From: Carallia brachiata
Lineage: Eukaryota > Streptophyta > Magnoliopsida > Malpighiales > Rhizophoraceae
Length of the DNA: 64,000 nt
Assembly (NCBI GenBank): GCA_021464245.1
Contig: JADCRB010000090.1
Coordinates: 612,008-676,007 of the forward strand
Reading direction: 5' to 3'
Below the pieces are notes generated by a model that did not search any database, had not been told where the DNA came from, and was given only the letters and a program-made list of their open reading frames with translations. The translations under genes were made by a program, and so were the position numbers. Shown here one piece after another: positions 47,601 through 60,325 of the stretch (the first letter of the stretch is position 1; the number at the start of each line of letters is the position of its first letter).

Positions 47601-48333
47601 CATAGTTATTAAAATCGAATCGGACACTGACCCGGTCAGGCAACTGGATCAGTGGATCATTAGTTAAACCAATGGGTCATTAATTTTTAAAAAAATGAAT
47701 ATATCAAATAATATATATAAATTCTTTGTACAATTTAGCACAATAACTATATTTTCACAAATTAAAAAGTAATTTATACTAATCAAAATTTTGATAAAAA
47801 TTTTTTAAAAACTATTTTTTAAGGTCAATTGTAACATATTATTTGATATATGAATAATGTTAAATTATTACATATAGAAAAATAGATTATAAAAAGTAAA
47901 AAAATTATTAAATTGTACAAAAAAAATATTGTGTAATATTATTTAGTATTATGAAAATATTATTTTTATCATTCACACAATAAAAAGTTAAAAAAATAAA
48001 TTTTAGTGTGTAAATATTATACAAATATTATTGTTCAAGTAGTAAAAAATAAAAAAATTTATAATTTTTACTGTTTGAACACTGTTTATCATTAAAAAAA
48101 ATATTATTTTTACTGTTTACACAAAAAAAATGAAAAAAAAGTATAATTTTTTCCTGTTTAACCACTGTTCATCATTAAAAAATATTATTTTTTACTGTTT
48201 GCACAATAAAAAGTCAAAAAAAAATAATTTTTTATTATTCAAATAACCCGGTTACTGTTCACGCGAACTGGTCCGGCCCAGTGCCCGGGTCACCAGTCCG
48301 ACCGACTGGGTTGGGTTGGGTTTAATAACTATG
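47601..48333. mobile_element. hAT-type non-autonomous element with CATAGTTATTAAA ends
   Basis: 733 bases with terminal inverted repeats CATAGTTATTAAA and TTTAATAACTATG. The flanks TCATTAAT (47593-47600) and CCATTAAT (48334-48341) form an 8-bp target duplication with one change. Subterminal regions are GC-rich with repeated cccggtc and ggtccgg words around an AT-rich middle. No coding capacity. Confidence 0.75.
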
Positions 48334-48405
48334 CCATTAATGGGCCAACACAGTACAATCGACTAAGGTTGTATTGAAACCTCAAATAACTTATTTATCT
48401 TAGAC

Positions 48406-48410
<5 letters not shown>

Positions 48411-48479
<69 letters not shown>

Positions 48480-48491
48480 TATATATATATT
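48411..48491. repeat. Poly(A) followed by (TA)n
   Basis: About 30 A residues run directly into about 25 TA pairs. This could be the tail of an old retroposon, but no body is recognisable beside it. Confidence 0.85.
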
Positions 48492-50373
48492 ATTTTGTCT
48501 CATAAAATTAATAAAATTTAATGCAACTCCAATGAGTTGCTGTCATTAGAAGTGTCAATGAACCAATACGCTCACTAAAAGTTCAATAACTTAATTCAAT
48601 AAAAACTTGTTCGAAACTCGATAACAAAATTCGTTCAAAAAATGAACCAAGCTAGAATAAGGATATGCTCAACTTGATAAACCTCGTGAACAACTCATTT
48701 AAAAATCATTTAGGGCTTGTCTAAATTTGATTTAAGATTTTATTTAATATGTGATTAGAATATATTTGAAAGATTTATTTAACTCATGAAATAATTTTCT
48801 TATGAGAATAATATTGAAATTTTACACGTTTAACTATTTATAAATCTTGTAAATGTGTATGTCTGGTGTATTAAGATGCTCTATTATGTTTACAATTATA
48901 TGTTAACTAAATTTTTATTTTTAATAGTTAATTTTATTGAAGTAATGATTTATTATAATTTAATTATATTTATAAAAATGCTTTTTATAATTTTTATTAT
49001 TTTATTAATACTACAAAATTAAATGATACGTTTATAAAAAACTCTAAATTCGACTCAATAAAAGATAAACTCAACTCAGATCAACTCATTAATTAAATAA
49101 ATAAGTTTAAACAAATCAAACTCAGCTCGACTTAGTTTATTAACACTCCTAACTGTCGTCCATGTTGTTCCTTTGGGCAATGGCAAGCCACCAACATGAT
49201 CCACTTGTTGGACCTCAAAAATTCAGACATTGTTGCATTCTTCTAGCCCAGTCTCCTAGAAAACACATAAAGCCCATCAACTTTTGTTATTTAAATAAAA
49301 AAAAATATGCAATACAGTAGTGCTCCATCCCAAACCCTATCCCAAAACCCACCACCGCAATGTCTCATTAGACTAAAATGCATGTATATAATACGATTTT
49401 TGCTCAGTAATTTACTGGTGATACAGTAACACAAGGATTAAAATTTAATCGACAATGGAAAAAATTACGAAATTTTCTTTTTTTATTTAAAATTGAAATT
49501 CAAACTCATTTTACTGATCTTAAAATGCGATTCTCCATAACGTTCTACCGAAAGTCAGTTTGAATTTTCCCTTTTTCTACGAGTATGTCAACGTCACAAT
49601 TTGAAAACAGGATTGCTCGGACCCAGAGGTTTAATTATTCCATCAAAGTTTTACTGCCTTCCACGCACGGATATTGTTGGGTACTTGGGTTGCACAAATC
49701 ATTAATACTCACCCATGACTTTTTTATTTTTTATTTTTTAGTAAAATATATCCCCACATGTAATTACTTAAAAAATTATTTTTCATTCTCAGTATTAAAA
49801 TAACCGTAAGTTCAAGAGAATCTGACTATATAAAAATTTAAATATAATAATTTTTTTTATTATAAATCATTGTTACACACGATTTGAAACATTTAACCAG
49901 TCAAGTCAAATTTATATGACTTCTTTATTAAATCTTTTGCTTTGGTGGCGCTGTGTCTCGGGCAGGCAGGCTTCTCTGCCGCGCCAGATTTGAGCTGCAG
50001 CATAAAGGCTCCATCTATCTTCTTCTTCACATTTTTTATTTTCTTTTTGACTACCTTTGTTTTTATCTAACAGCAGAACTTTACTAAGTGAACAGGCGAA
50101 AAAAAATACACAAAAAAATATACATTTAATTGTTTATGTATTGTTTTAAAATTAATATATTATTTATAATTTAATAATTTATATTATTACGTACACCGAT
50201 ACATATTCTATTTAATCTGATCACAAAAAATTTCTTAAATTTACCAATTCTACTCTTTATTCTAACTTTATCGCATTGGAAAAAGGATAAAATTTGACTC
50301 CATACCATCATTGCACATTGGAGACAGCAAAAAGAAAAACAAAAAGATAAAGTCGTCCTTTAACCGTATGTTC
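48492..50373. other. AT-rich spacer, no gene seen
   Basis: Contains short frames only, with no recognisable family. Confidence 0.45.
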
Positions 50374-51850
50374 ATATTCTATTATAGTTTAACTTTAGAC
50401 CGATGCAACATTCAATTAACTAATTAATGTATAATTTATTTCTACATATGCATGGCCTATTAATACATGCATGGCCTTATATTAAATACTTGTGTCATGA
50501 CAGTTGACACTGCTGGGATACCCAATAATTCCTTCGTTTGCTTCCTTTCGTTCCTTTGAATTGTTTTGTTTTCTTGACTATATATCTAAGAAGCTAGGCA
50601 ATGCTCATATTTTAATACACTATTCTTAATTTATAGTATGAGAAGTTACAATGCTAAAATATGATTTAAATCGAGCGTTGAACTTCAGATAACCAATCTA
50701 ATTTTAACATAAAGTAAAAGAAAAATTACAATGCCAAAATGGAAGAAAAAAAAATAGAAGAGTAAAACTACGTTGCTATGCTTAATCAACAATAAATATT
50801 TTGTTTATTTGTTTATTTTTTTTAAATTTAACCAATGTCACAATGCTATTTTAAAGTCACCACTGTAGTAAAAAAATTTCTCTCAAAACGAAAATCAAAT
50901 TGTTCCATCGTGCGCTCGTAATTTTTAAATTGAGAGAAATATTTTGTGAGTGTAGATAAGTGAAATTAAAATAATATAAATAATATAAATTATTAAGTTA
51001 AATTTAAAATTTTTAAAAAAAAAATAATTAAATAAATTCTTCTAAATAAATTACTTATTTACTTATATTTTTATATAAATTATAAGATAAATTATTAAAT
51101 AATTAAATTAAAAATTTAAATAAATAAATAAATTTCACCGAATGAATTGGGGTCCCCTTATATTTTCTTAAACAACTTGGTGCTCGTTAATTAATCAATC
51201 AATCAGCATACTAGGCCGGAAACATGAGGTCCTGAATAAATACTCCAGAGTGAAAAAACCGGAAAAAGCATGTTGACGAAAAGACGCGACGGGGGGGCAC
51301 GCATTTCAGAAAATCTGGAAAGATGCACGGATTATCATCCAATTAATGACACCTGTTACTGATTAGAAATAATTTTTTTATGGCGATACGGATTTGAGTA
51401 TCAGATAATGTAAAATTAAAAATCGTTAAGTCATGAGTTTTGAGTTTATTAATTTAAAATTTATTAAATCAAAAAAATTTATTTAAATTTAATAATATTT
51501 TGATAATAAATCTTTAATAGAGGTTAACTAAATGAGAATAATATAATTTTAATTTATAAATATAATAAATAATATATTTATAATATTTTTTTAAATAAAA
51601 AATCATCCAATTAACGACAAAAAAATAAGACAATCATCGTATGATTGCTTAACGGTAGTTATTGACCGCCATGTTTTACCCCCAAGTTGCCACGTGTTAC
51701 GTCGACTTCAGATTGATTACAAAAAACAAAAACTCCATAAAACTCCATAAAAATCATTTTCACAGCACTGTTAAACGTACAATTCCTTTGTCCATAGTTA
51801 GTTGCCAGCACGAAGTTTAATTTGTTATTTCTTTGGAAGACGTGAGAGTT
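50374..51850. repeat. Segmental duplication, copy B, upstream of the LRR receptor gene
   Basis: Same blocks as 41284-43330, in the same order and orientation, ending about 270 bases before the ATG at 52117. It is therefore at least partly the promoter of that gene. Confidence 0.75.
51690..51699. promoter_or_regulatory. G-box/ABRE-like CACGTG, kept in both duplicates
   Basis: CCACGTGTTA here and CCACGTGTCA at 43160-43169. CACGTG is the core bound by bZIP and bHLH factors, and the ACGTGT form is ABRE-like. It lies about 420 bases before the start codon of the LRR receptor gene. Function is inferred. Confidence 0.4.
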
Positions 51851-52116
51851 GATTTGATAAAAAAAATTATTCGTGACATGAAACGGTGGTTGAATTAAAA
51901 TATTAATAATAAATAAATTATTAAATATTATTAAATAAATAAGTATCGTTAACACATTTTTATATTAAACGTCCACATAATCAAATTCTTTAAAATAAAT
52001 TTATCTAACTGTCATCGCTCTCCACTTCCCCAATTCTCCCGCCGTAGTAGTAGCTCTTGAGCCCCCCATCTCCACATTCCACAGCTCTCTCTCTCTCTCT
52101 CTCTCTCTCTCTAGAA

Positions 52117-55100
52117 ATGGCGAAGAAACCCACTTCTCTGTCCTCACACTTAGCCGAGTGGTCTCTCTTGTTTCTTTCCTTTCTTTCATTCTCTGTTCTT
52201 ACGCAAGCTGCTGCTTCAAACCTGGATTTGGAGCACCTGATTCGGTTCAAGTCCGAGTCCGACAGTGCCAACAAGCTGACCGACTGGAACTCCACTGCCG
52301 TCGACCACCCATGCAACTGGACCGGCGTCTCCTGCCTCTACAACCGCCGCGTCTACCGCCTCGTCCTCGAAGGCCTCGGCCTCCGCGGCTCCTTTCAGCC
52401 CCTCACCTCCCTCACTCAGCTCCGCGTCCTCAGCCTCAAGGGCAACAGCCTTTCTGGCTCCGTTCCGGACCTCTCCAACCTCACTTCTCTAAAGCTTCTA
52501 TTTTTATCTCATAACAACTTCTCCGGCAACTTCCCGGCCTCCGTGCAGTACTTGTCCAGGCTTTTTCGTTTGGATCTGTCGCACAACAACTTTTCCGGCG
52601 ACATCCCGGCGGCGAACGTTAACGGGCTGACCCACTTGTTGACTCTTCGTCTCGAGGAGAACCGGTTCACCGGGTCGATTTCGGGCTTGAATATTCCGAG
52701 CTTGGAAGATTTCAATGTTTCCAGCAACCGGCTTTTCGGTGAGATACCCAAATCAGTTTCGAGCTTCCCGGATTCCGCTTTTGCTAAAAATCTCGGCCTC
52801 TGTGGATCCCCACTTCAAGCGTGCAAAGCATCTTCAGTATCCGACCCGAAAAAACCCGGATCCGGCGGAGCAATGGCATCTCCATTATCGCCGGAAAGTG
52901 AGCCAACTACTACAGTATCGTCATCGCCGACCTCAATGCCCGGGACCACGGAGCCAAACCAGCCAACAGACAGTAACAACAAGCGTAACAGAACAGGAAA
53001 GATAAACCCATTAGCAGTAATAGCAATCGTTCTCGGCGACGTTTTAGTCCTAGCTCTGATATCTCTGCTTCTCTACTGCTACTTCTGGCGGAACTTCGCG
53101 GCCAAAATGCGAGACGGCGGAAAGGGGTCGAAGCTTTTGGAAACGGAGAAAATAGTCTACTCGTCGAGCCCGTACCCGCCGGGGTCCACCCACCAGCAGC
53201 AGCAGCAGCAGGGGTACGAGAGGGGGAAAATGGTGTTCTTTGAAGGAGTGAAAAGGTTTGAGCTTGAGGACTTGCTGAGAGCCTCGGCGGAGATGTTGGG
53301 AAAAGGCGGGTTCGGGACGGCGTACAAGGCGGTGCTGGACGACGGGAGCGTGGTGGCGGTGAAGAGGCTGAAGGATGCGAATGTAGGTGGGAAGAGGGAG
53401 TTTGAGCAGAGCATGGAGGTTCTTGGAAGATTGAGACATCCCAATTTGGTTTGCTTCAAAGCTTACTATTTTGCAAGGGAAGAGAAGCTTTTGGTCTATG
53501 ATTACATGCCCAATGGCAGCTTGTTTTGGCTCCTTCATGGTACGTTTTGATTTTACCTTATTTCCAATTTTATTTTTTTTTGCAATTATTATTTAAAATT
53601 GTTGACTGTCTTTTTAATGCCATTGTGTTAACTTGCATGTTTGGTTGATGAGAAACGACTTTGATGAGCTTATTTGATCTATTTTCTGGTTGCCCAAATG
53701 GTAAAATTCTGTTCCTCATGTGAGTAGCCTAGAGAAATTGCAAAGATCGGTATACATAAGTAATATGGAGGCTAGGGGACGCCGCCGGCGAAGATGCACA
53801 TTTCGGTTTTTTTTTTTTTTTTTCATTTTTTAGTATGGGAGGACTGGTGGGTGGGTCCCGGAGAATTTGTAAGTTTTGAGTTTGGGAATTGATTGGGCGT
53901 GAAAAGGGCCCCTACTGTTTGATTAGCTGACTGATTAGGGACACGTGGAATGGACCCCATATCATGAAATTCCTGTGAGGCATTGCTCCATGTACAAAAA
54001 CAGGCCTTTTTTTTTTTTTAACAACACAAAAAAAAAAAAAAAAAACAGACCTGAGTGTAGCAATTTTGACGATCGCTTTAATGCTTGAGAGCTGGCTTAC
54101 ACTTTTGCTATAGTGGTTGCTTTTTCTTTATTTTATACCTTTCCCTATTTCAAGCCAATTATGGAGACAATGGAACAGGTTATTCCATACGACACCAGAA
54201 AAGACCGTGTCTGTGGCTGAATTGCAATTTGATAATTTGGGTCAGTGTTTTTTCAGAAAAGTGCAGCATTTTGGCCCTTTCTTTTTGTTTTTTACTGGCT
54301 TTTTTTTTTTAAGTTTTTTTGAACAATATTTTACTGGCTTATTGGCAAAGCCAGCTAGACCAAATTAGCATCTCACCCCCAGCGTTGGCCCTTGGATCAA
54401 CATCTTACATGTGGCCCACGTTAACCATCAAATTAGTGGCCAATGTAAGAAGCTAAATTTGGTACCCGACTTGCCCCCAAATTGGTGGGAATTAATTATT
54501 TTGTTGTGCTTAGTACATTTGACCGTGACACTACGAGATTTTATGTTTGTCATGTCCTCAGGTAGCTTCGCTAGCCATGGGGCTTTCCATGGAAAGGAAA
54601 AACATGTTCTGGGTATCCAATGTATTTTCCGGGGTTAAATCAGTGATTGTGTTGAAACTTGTAGGTAACCGTGGGCCCGGAAGGACCCCACTGGACTGGA
54701 CTACAAGGCTGAAAATTGCGGCAGGAGCGGCCCGTGGGCTAGCCTTTATTCACAACTCGTGCAAAGCCTTGAAGCTCACCCACGGCAACATCAAGTCCAC
54801 CAACATCCTGTTGGACAGGGCTGGCAATGCACGCGTCTCGGATTTCGGCCTTTCTATCTTCGCATCACCCACCACTTCTCCCAGATCCAACGGCTACGGC
54901 GCTCCGGAGCTGTCAGCATCCGACGGCCGAAAACAGAGCCAGAAATCTGATGTGTACTCCTTTGGGGTGCTGTTGCTGGAGATTTTAACTGGAAAGTGCC
55001 CGTCTGTTGTGGATTGTGGTGGTGGTGCTGGTGGGCCTGGGTATGGCAATGGGCCCGTGGACCTGCCAAGGTGGGTCCAGTCTGTTGTGAGGGAGGAGTG

Positions 55101-55344
55101 GACGGCTGAGGTGTTTGATCTGGAGCTGATGAGGTACAAGGACATTGAGGAGGAGATGGTGGGCCTGCTGCAGATTGCGCTTGCGTGTACGGCCCATTCA
55201 CCGGATCAACGTCCGAAAATGGGCCAGGTGGTCAAGATGATCGAGGAGATACGTGGGGTCGAGGTGTCGCCATGTCATGAGAACTTTGACTCTGTGTCGG
55301 ACTCCCCCTGCATGTCCGAAGACACGTTTGTAGCTAGTCAGTAG
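52117..55344 (+). CDS. LRR receptor-like kinase with atypical catalytic loop (At1g68400-like)
   Basis: Two exons, 52117-53539 and 54665-55344, GT-AG in phase 1, 700 residues. I chose the ATG at 52117 because it starts the signal peptide (1-33); an in-frame codon at 52057 lies before a (CT)n run in the leader. Domains: LRR N-terminal cap with CNWTGVSC (66-73), about five LRRs (80-205), a Ser/Pro/Thr-rich linker, a membrane segment (about 299-322), a Gln run (360-365) and the kinase (about 390-670). The kinase keeps GKGGFG (395-400), K416 and DFG (534-536), but has HGN (514-516) instead of HRD, so it lacks the catalytic Asp and is probably a pseudokinase. The C-terminus with [19 protein letters not shown] and SPCMSEDTF matches what I recall of Arabidopsis At1g68400. 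The gene is intact and GC-rich. It converges with the glycosyltransferase gene downstream. Confidence 0.92.
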
Positions 55345-56856
55345 TTTTGGTCAAAAATCTTTATTATTGGCTTACGTGGATGTTGGCAGAGGGAGAGAGA
55401 GAGAGTTGGGAGCTTAATTTTGGTTTTTTTTTTTTTTTGTTTGTTTAATCTTTAGCTTAATTTTAGTTTATGAATCATGTTGGGATTTTTGATGTAAATC
55501 CCATGGATATGGTTATTTTTCATCTGTTGTTGATCCAATTTATTTAGAGTTTCTGTGATCATTCATCTTGGCCCTTATCAGTGGTGTAGTTCTTGGTTTT
55601 TCTTCACTGGTACTCTCTGGTAAAAGCTAAACTTGCAACCTTGTTATAGTCCTCAACAGGTTTTAATTAATGTCACTAGAGTGGTCTAATTGTAACCATT
55701 TGCGAACCACAACTTTCTTTGCCTGTTTGAACATTTATTAATATGCTAATCTATGCACATCTTTTTTTTTTTTTTTTTTTGACTTCTGGTATATTTGGAC
55801 CTGATTATTAGAATAAACATCCAGTTACTCTATTGCAGACGACGCAACTGGTGTCGTCTGTGCACATCATCACTGTTGTGACTGGTGGTGAGCTACTAGA
55901 GCAGGATATGCACCTACGAATGCCAGGTCTGTCAAGGTGGGCTTCTTAGGGTTGATGGACAGGTTGAGGGCAGGTCCCATTTGAGTTGGTCCATGTGAGG
56001 TATTAGTTGCATTTTGTGGTGGAATCTTCTTCTTCTAAGAACTTGGATACCTCTAGTTCCAAAAAAAAAAAAACCTTGGATTACCAGGTGGTTGAATGTT
56101 GCCTATATCTAGAATATTGGTTTCTGTAGAAGGGATGGGTTTGCCTCTTTGGGTCAGAATACATCGCTAAGCTAACTTGTTTAAAAAATAAGTCATTGTG
56201 AGGAATTTTTCGACACAGTATTTAGGACAGTATCATGATAAAAGAAAACCATAAATGACCCCAGTTAAGTTTAAAAGTTATTCTTAACACGAGATGGGTA
56301 AATTACAAGCACAAATGATTTATTCAAATTAAATCGCATTATTTGATAAATTGTTTAAAAACACATTATACTTATTGATTTTGATGCATTATTTTTTAGA
56401 ATGATCCACCTAAAATGTTCCTTCTCTATTGAGCTTTGAACTACTGTGCCACCACTTTCATGATTGGAAATGCATTTAGAAATGGGATCCAATTGATGGG
56501 AAATGGATTCTAAAGAAGTCTAATTGACAGGTCACTTCAACCCTTTAAACTAGCTAAAATCACACCAATGGACTGACGATCCAAACTGGACTTTTGCAAA
56601 GGGCCAATTAACATTCCTATTTATGCAGCAAAAAGGGGGAAAAAAAAAGGAAAAAAAAAAAAAAAAAGAAAGTGCAACATTCTTTGATAACTTCTTTATT
56701 CCAACTCCAGAATTTTAGTTCTACCAATAACAACTAAAGTATTATTGAGCTAACTCAAAAGAACATTCTATGGTAACAATTGCGTCAAGGGAAAGTGATC
56801 TAATATTTTATACGAATTAATGAATAAGATACTATAGCATGTTCCTTCAAACTTAG
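55345..56856. other. Spacer between convergent genes
   Basis: 3' flanks of the LRR receptor gene (plus) and glycosyltransferase gene (minus). Poly(T) and poly(A) runs at 55762-55780 and 56640-56665. No gene is seen. Confidence 0.5.
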
Positions 56857-58799
56857 CTAATTGAAATGCATGACTTTAGGAGCAAATCTCAACAGCCTAT
56901 CCAAAGAAGTGGGCAAGAATTTCCTCGCAAACAAGTGACAAATCGTTGTGGTTTCCCCTTTGTATTTACATTTGCTGTCATTCCTCACCTCTTCAAGAAA
57001 TCAACGGTTACCTCATTTCTCACGTACCGGGTCGGGTGGGGCCCGCCCCTCGACCAGTCGACCCAAGTCAGGGTCCGGTTCGAGTTCCTCTGACCGAATT
57101 TCATGTTGACTAAGGTTGGCAAATAATGTTCATCAGCATAACATGAGCCCTTGCAATACTTTTGGAACACCGCAAAATATTTCTGATCGGAGACAACTTC
57201 AATTGCAAGTTCTCGATCCATTTCGAACCATTGTGCACCTTTTCTCCAGTGGCGGAGTTTGATCTGAGGACTCATATGTTTGCTATATCGGCCGCGGCCC
57301 ACCGGTCCCTTCAGATCATAGGCTTCAACAAAATTCTTAGTTGAATTAATTAGGTAAGAGTAGACAGTGGAGAAGTTGAATAGAGGAATGCAAGTTTCGG
57401 AGAGCAGAACAAAACGTTGGTTTGATAAGTCAAGCAGTGCATTGGCTAGTAGGCGTCTCTCAGCTTCAATCATACTCACATTGCCCCACTGAACATCCTG
57501 CATTTGTGCATAAGACGGAGAGATTAAAAATTGGTGGACCCAAAATTCGTTAAATAAGAGGCTAGTTGAAAGGCGAGCCTTGATATAATAGAAAACATTA
57601 CTCAACTATACCATAAAAATTACTCGTGTGAGAGTCTATGAGCTGAGAATATGTATTAGAACTGCTGGTTGTAAGCTACAATAAACATTCTCTGATTTGT
57701 TTGTATTTTTGAAGTGCCACAAACGTACGTTTGCTCCTTCAATTCTGGTGTTTATAAAACTTGGAAAATTGTTTGACAGAGGCTAATAGATCATTAGGAC
57801 AGGCTTACATAGTGTGCAAAATGGTACAAGGCCAAATCTTGGAATCCCATCTGGAGTTTGGAGGGGAATGTGCGTTCCTGCCAAATGTAGGACCCTCGCC
57901 TTGTTTTGGGGCCTCATTGACACACCAACTCAATTGCTATGCTCTAGTTGTGATTATTGGATTGGGATTGATGATGTTTTTTAGCAAAATGGTTTCCATT
58001 TCCAGGGTTTTATAGTAAGTTTATGTTGAAACTACTTCCAGAATGTTAAAGAGCGAGTCTTTGTGTAACGATAGAAAATTACTCTGCTGTGACATTACAC
58101 CGGACAACCCTTACATGTAAGTGTGACTAATATTTGTTTTAAGATATTTAAAATTTCCCCTTTACAATTGCTTATTATGCAAACATGTGCAGACCATTTC
58201 TCACGTAAATACGAAATGGTAAAAATGCAAGTGAAACAAACTAACCTTGCTGGGAATTCTCCGGCCATAAAACACTGAGCTTTCAGGCACCGATTCATTG
58301 TAAGAAGGACTCGAGTGAACATAAATTGAATAAAGCCCCTCATGCCTCTTGAAGAATTTTTCCCACAATGGAGCCAGCAAAACAGGACCCTTTGTCAGGA
58401 ACAAGAAAGCAACCTTGGGGACCCTATCGAATGGATATGAAGGTATCCTTGGCGCCATTGAAGCCTCCACAACAATTCCTCATCCTCCATATCATGCTTA
58501 ACATCAGGCACCTTTAAATATTCTGTCAGGCCAGCGCGAGACGGCCGGGACAATACAATTGTCTCATTCTCCAATGGTAATAACATTGGTTTTGATGCTA
58601 ACAATGGTTGAGATGATACAGAGAATTGGGTGACATGTACACCAAATGACCTGTCTTTGAGATGGGAACTAAGGATGACCCCAGCAGTAAGGCCACAGGC
58701 AAATATGAAGAAAAAAGAAAGAACATTTGTAAGCTGCAAGTGGGCATTGAACATCTTTGTAGGTGAAGTGGCAAAAACATTCTGGTTTTCACTTTTCAT
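56857..58799 (-). CDS. Core-2/I-branching glycosyltransferase-like (GT14/DUF266), two 1-base losses
   Basis: Two exons on the minus strand, 58799-58246 and 57497-56857, GT-AG in phase 0. With both lost bases restored it would give about 398 residues. It begins with a short tail and a membrane segment (about 24-45), typical of a Golgi type II protein. The GT14 domain shows [77 protein letters not shown] and [12 protein letters not shown]. The C-terminus has [20 protein letters not shown]. Frame breaks occur at about 58464 and about 56988; in both a run of three G (minus strand) appears as two. Apart from these the family motifs are intact. Sequence error or recent inactivation are both possible. 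The homologue I recall, At1g68390, sits beside At1g68400 in Arabidopsis, matching the neighbour here. Confidence 0.87.
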
Positions 58800-59668
58800 T
58801 GTTGACGATCAAATGGGTTTTTGGGTTATGCCAAATGGGAATTTTAATAACTCAGAAAGTAGTCTTGAAAAAAAAAAAAAAACATAAGTCTTATTCTTTT
58901 ACTCAAGGAAACCAGATTTGACCCCAAAGAGATGCAAAATAGGTGACCAAAACACTTATAATCCAAAACTAATGAATTAAACAAGATATGACGTGATTCA
59001 TAGAAGACTGAGAATCACATCAACAAGACACATATGCAAGATTGAAACTATTAGTTAAGGCAAAAACAGATCATAAAGAACATAGAGAAATCAACAGAAG
59101 ATTTATCGGAACACTACTCCATGAATTGGATATTTGTGTAAGGGAGAAAGACATGAGTTGGACATTTAAGGTCAGTGACTCAGTGTCCCCCTTGGACACA
59201 TCAGGCCATTGTCTGAGATTGGCCAGTCAATTGCCAATTGCATGGCGTTTGAACTTTGAACGACCATACTGGAATATATGTACTTACCATAAAAATGCTT
59301 GATTTCAGACATTTTTGGCTTAAATTATGTAATATTGCACTAATTTTTCGCTGGTTTGATATTCTCGTATATGACGATTATTGTCCTATATGGCTCAATT
59401 TTGTGGTATAACCGGACAAGAAGAAGCCTCACTTTCGTCAAAAGTTAGCAATCGGTATCTCAAGCGGACGTCGTCTGAGAATGTGAAAAGACACGAGGAC
59501 TCTTTTATTGGAGTTTTGAATAACGTTATGTATGGTAATTAAAAAAACAATTAAGAACCCATAAAAGATTATTCTCTTTAGCATTCAGTAAATAGACTAA
59601 ACTAATTGAATGTTACTGTATGTTTTGGTTCGCAGTGATTAAATATTACATAGACTTAAATATTAAGG
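58800..59668. other. Upstream region of the glycosyltransferase gene
   Basis: Probable 5' UTR and promoter. No coding signal. Confidence 0.45.
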
Positions 59669-59866
59669 CTCTCAATATTTCATTAATCAAACCGAAGTTC
59701 CTAAATCTGAGTTGGCAGCCCCCTAGTGGAAGAGGGAAAATGGAAAGGAAACAACCAGAACTAGTTAGCTCCAGAATGTCTTCCGCTGTGAGTTCTTTCG
59801 CAGCATCTCCATCTCCCAACCCATGTCTCATGATGGACAACATTACCCGCAAATGTCGAGCGTGAT
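59669..59866. repeat. Repeat unit, intact copy
   Basis: About 200 bases running from aaggctctcaatatttcatt to acaacattacccgc. A second copy is split: its first half is 60224-60325 and its second half is about 62862-62945. The family is not recognised. Confidence 0.7.
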
Positions 59867-60223
59867 AAAGACTAAATTAGGCTCGTTGGGCTTCAAGATT
59901 CGCTCCCTTCAAGTCCATAATTTACGGACCTACCAAAAGTTCACTGCTCTTTAGCTCAGACTCACTAGTCTAACTACAATCAATTACGGGCCTTACGGTC
60001 TTAGCACTCAAATAGTCAGGTCAGCAATAAGACCTAGTAAGCTGGATTCTTTTAAGGCCCTATACTCATTCTGTATAAGGAAAGTCTCGTATCTTCGTAC
60101 TATTCTTTTACTTGACTCTCTTAGACTCTATAATTCTATATACTAAATTTAAGTTTCAATTGCTAACACTAAGTTTCCATCATGCACATCGTTCTGTTAA
60201 TTTCTTTTTTTTTTTTAAAATAG
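59867..60223. other. Spacer between the two repeat copies
   Basis: No coding signal and nothing recognised. Confidence 0.45.
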
Positions 60224-60325
60224 TAAGGCTCTCAATATTTCATTAATCAAACTGTAGTTGCCATATCCGAGTTAGGAGCCCGCCCAATCAAAGAGGGAAA
60301 ACGAAAAGGAAACAGAAAGAACTTT
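60224..60325. repeat. Repeat unit, first half of the split copy
   Basis: Matches 59669-59770 (ctctcaatatttcattaatc at the start, ggaaacag-type sequence at the end). Continuity is lost at a run of T at 60325-60333. Confidence 0.7.

Noticed and set aside
48411..48491. Poly(A)-(TA)n run as a CRISPR-like or regulatory array
   Set aside because: It is a simple-sequence tract with no spacers or unit structure.
54085..54638. Open frames in the LRR receptor intron
   Set aside because: They have no homology and lie between well-placed splice sites in phase 1.
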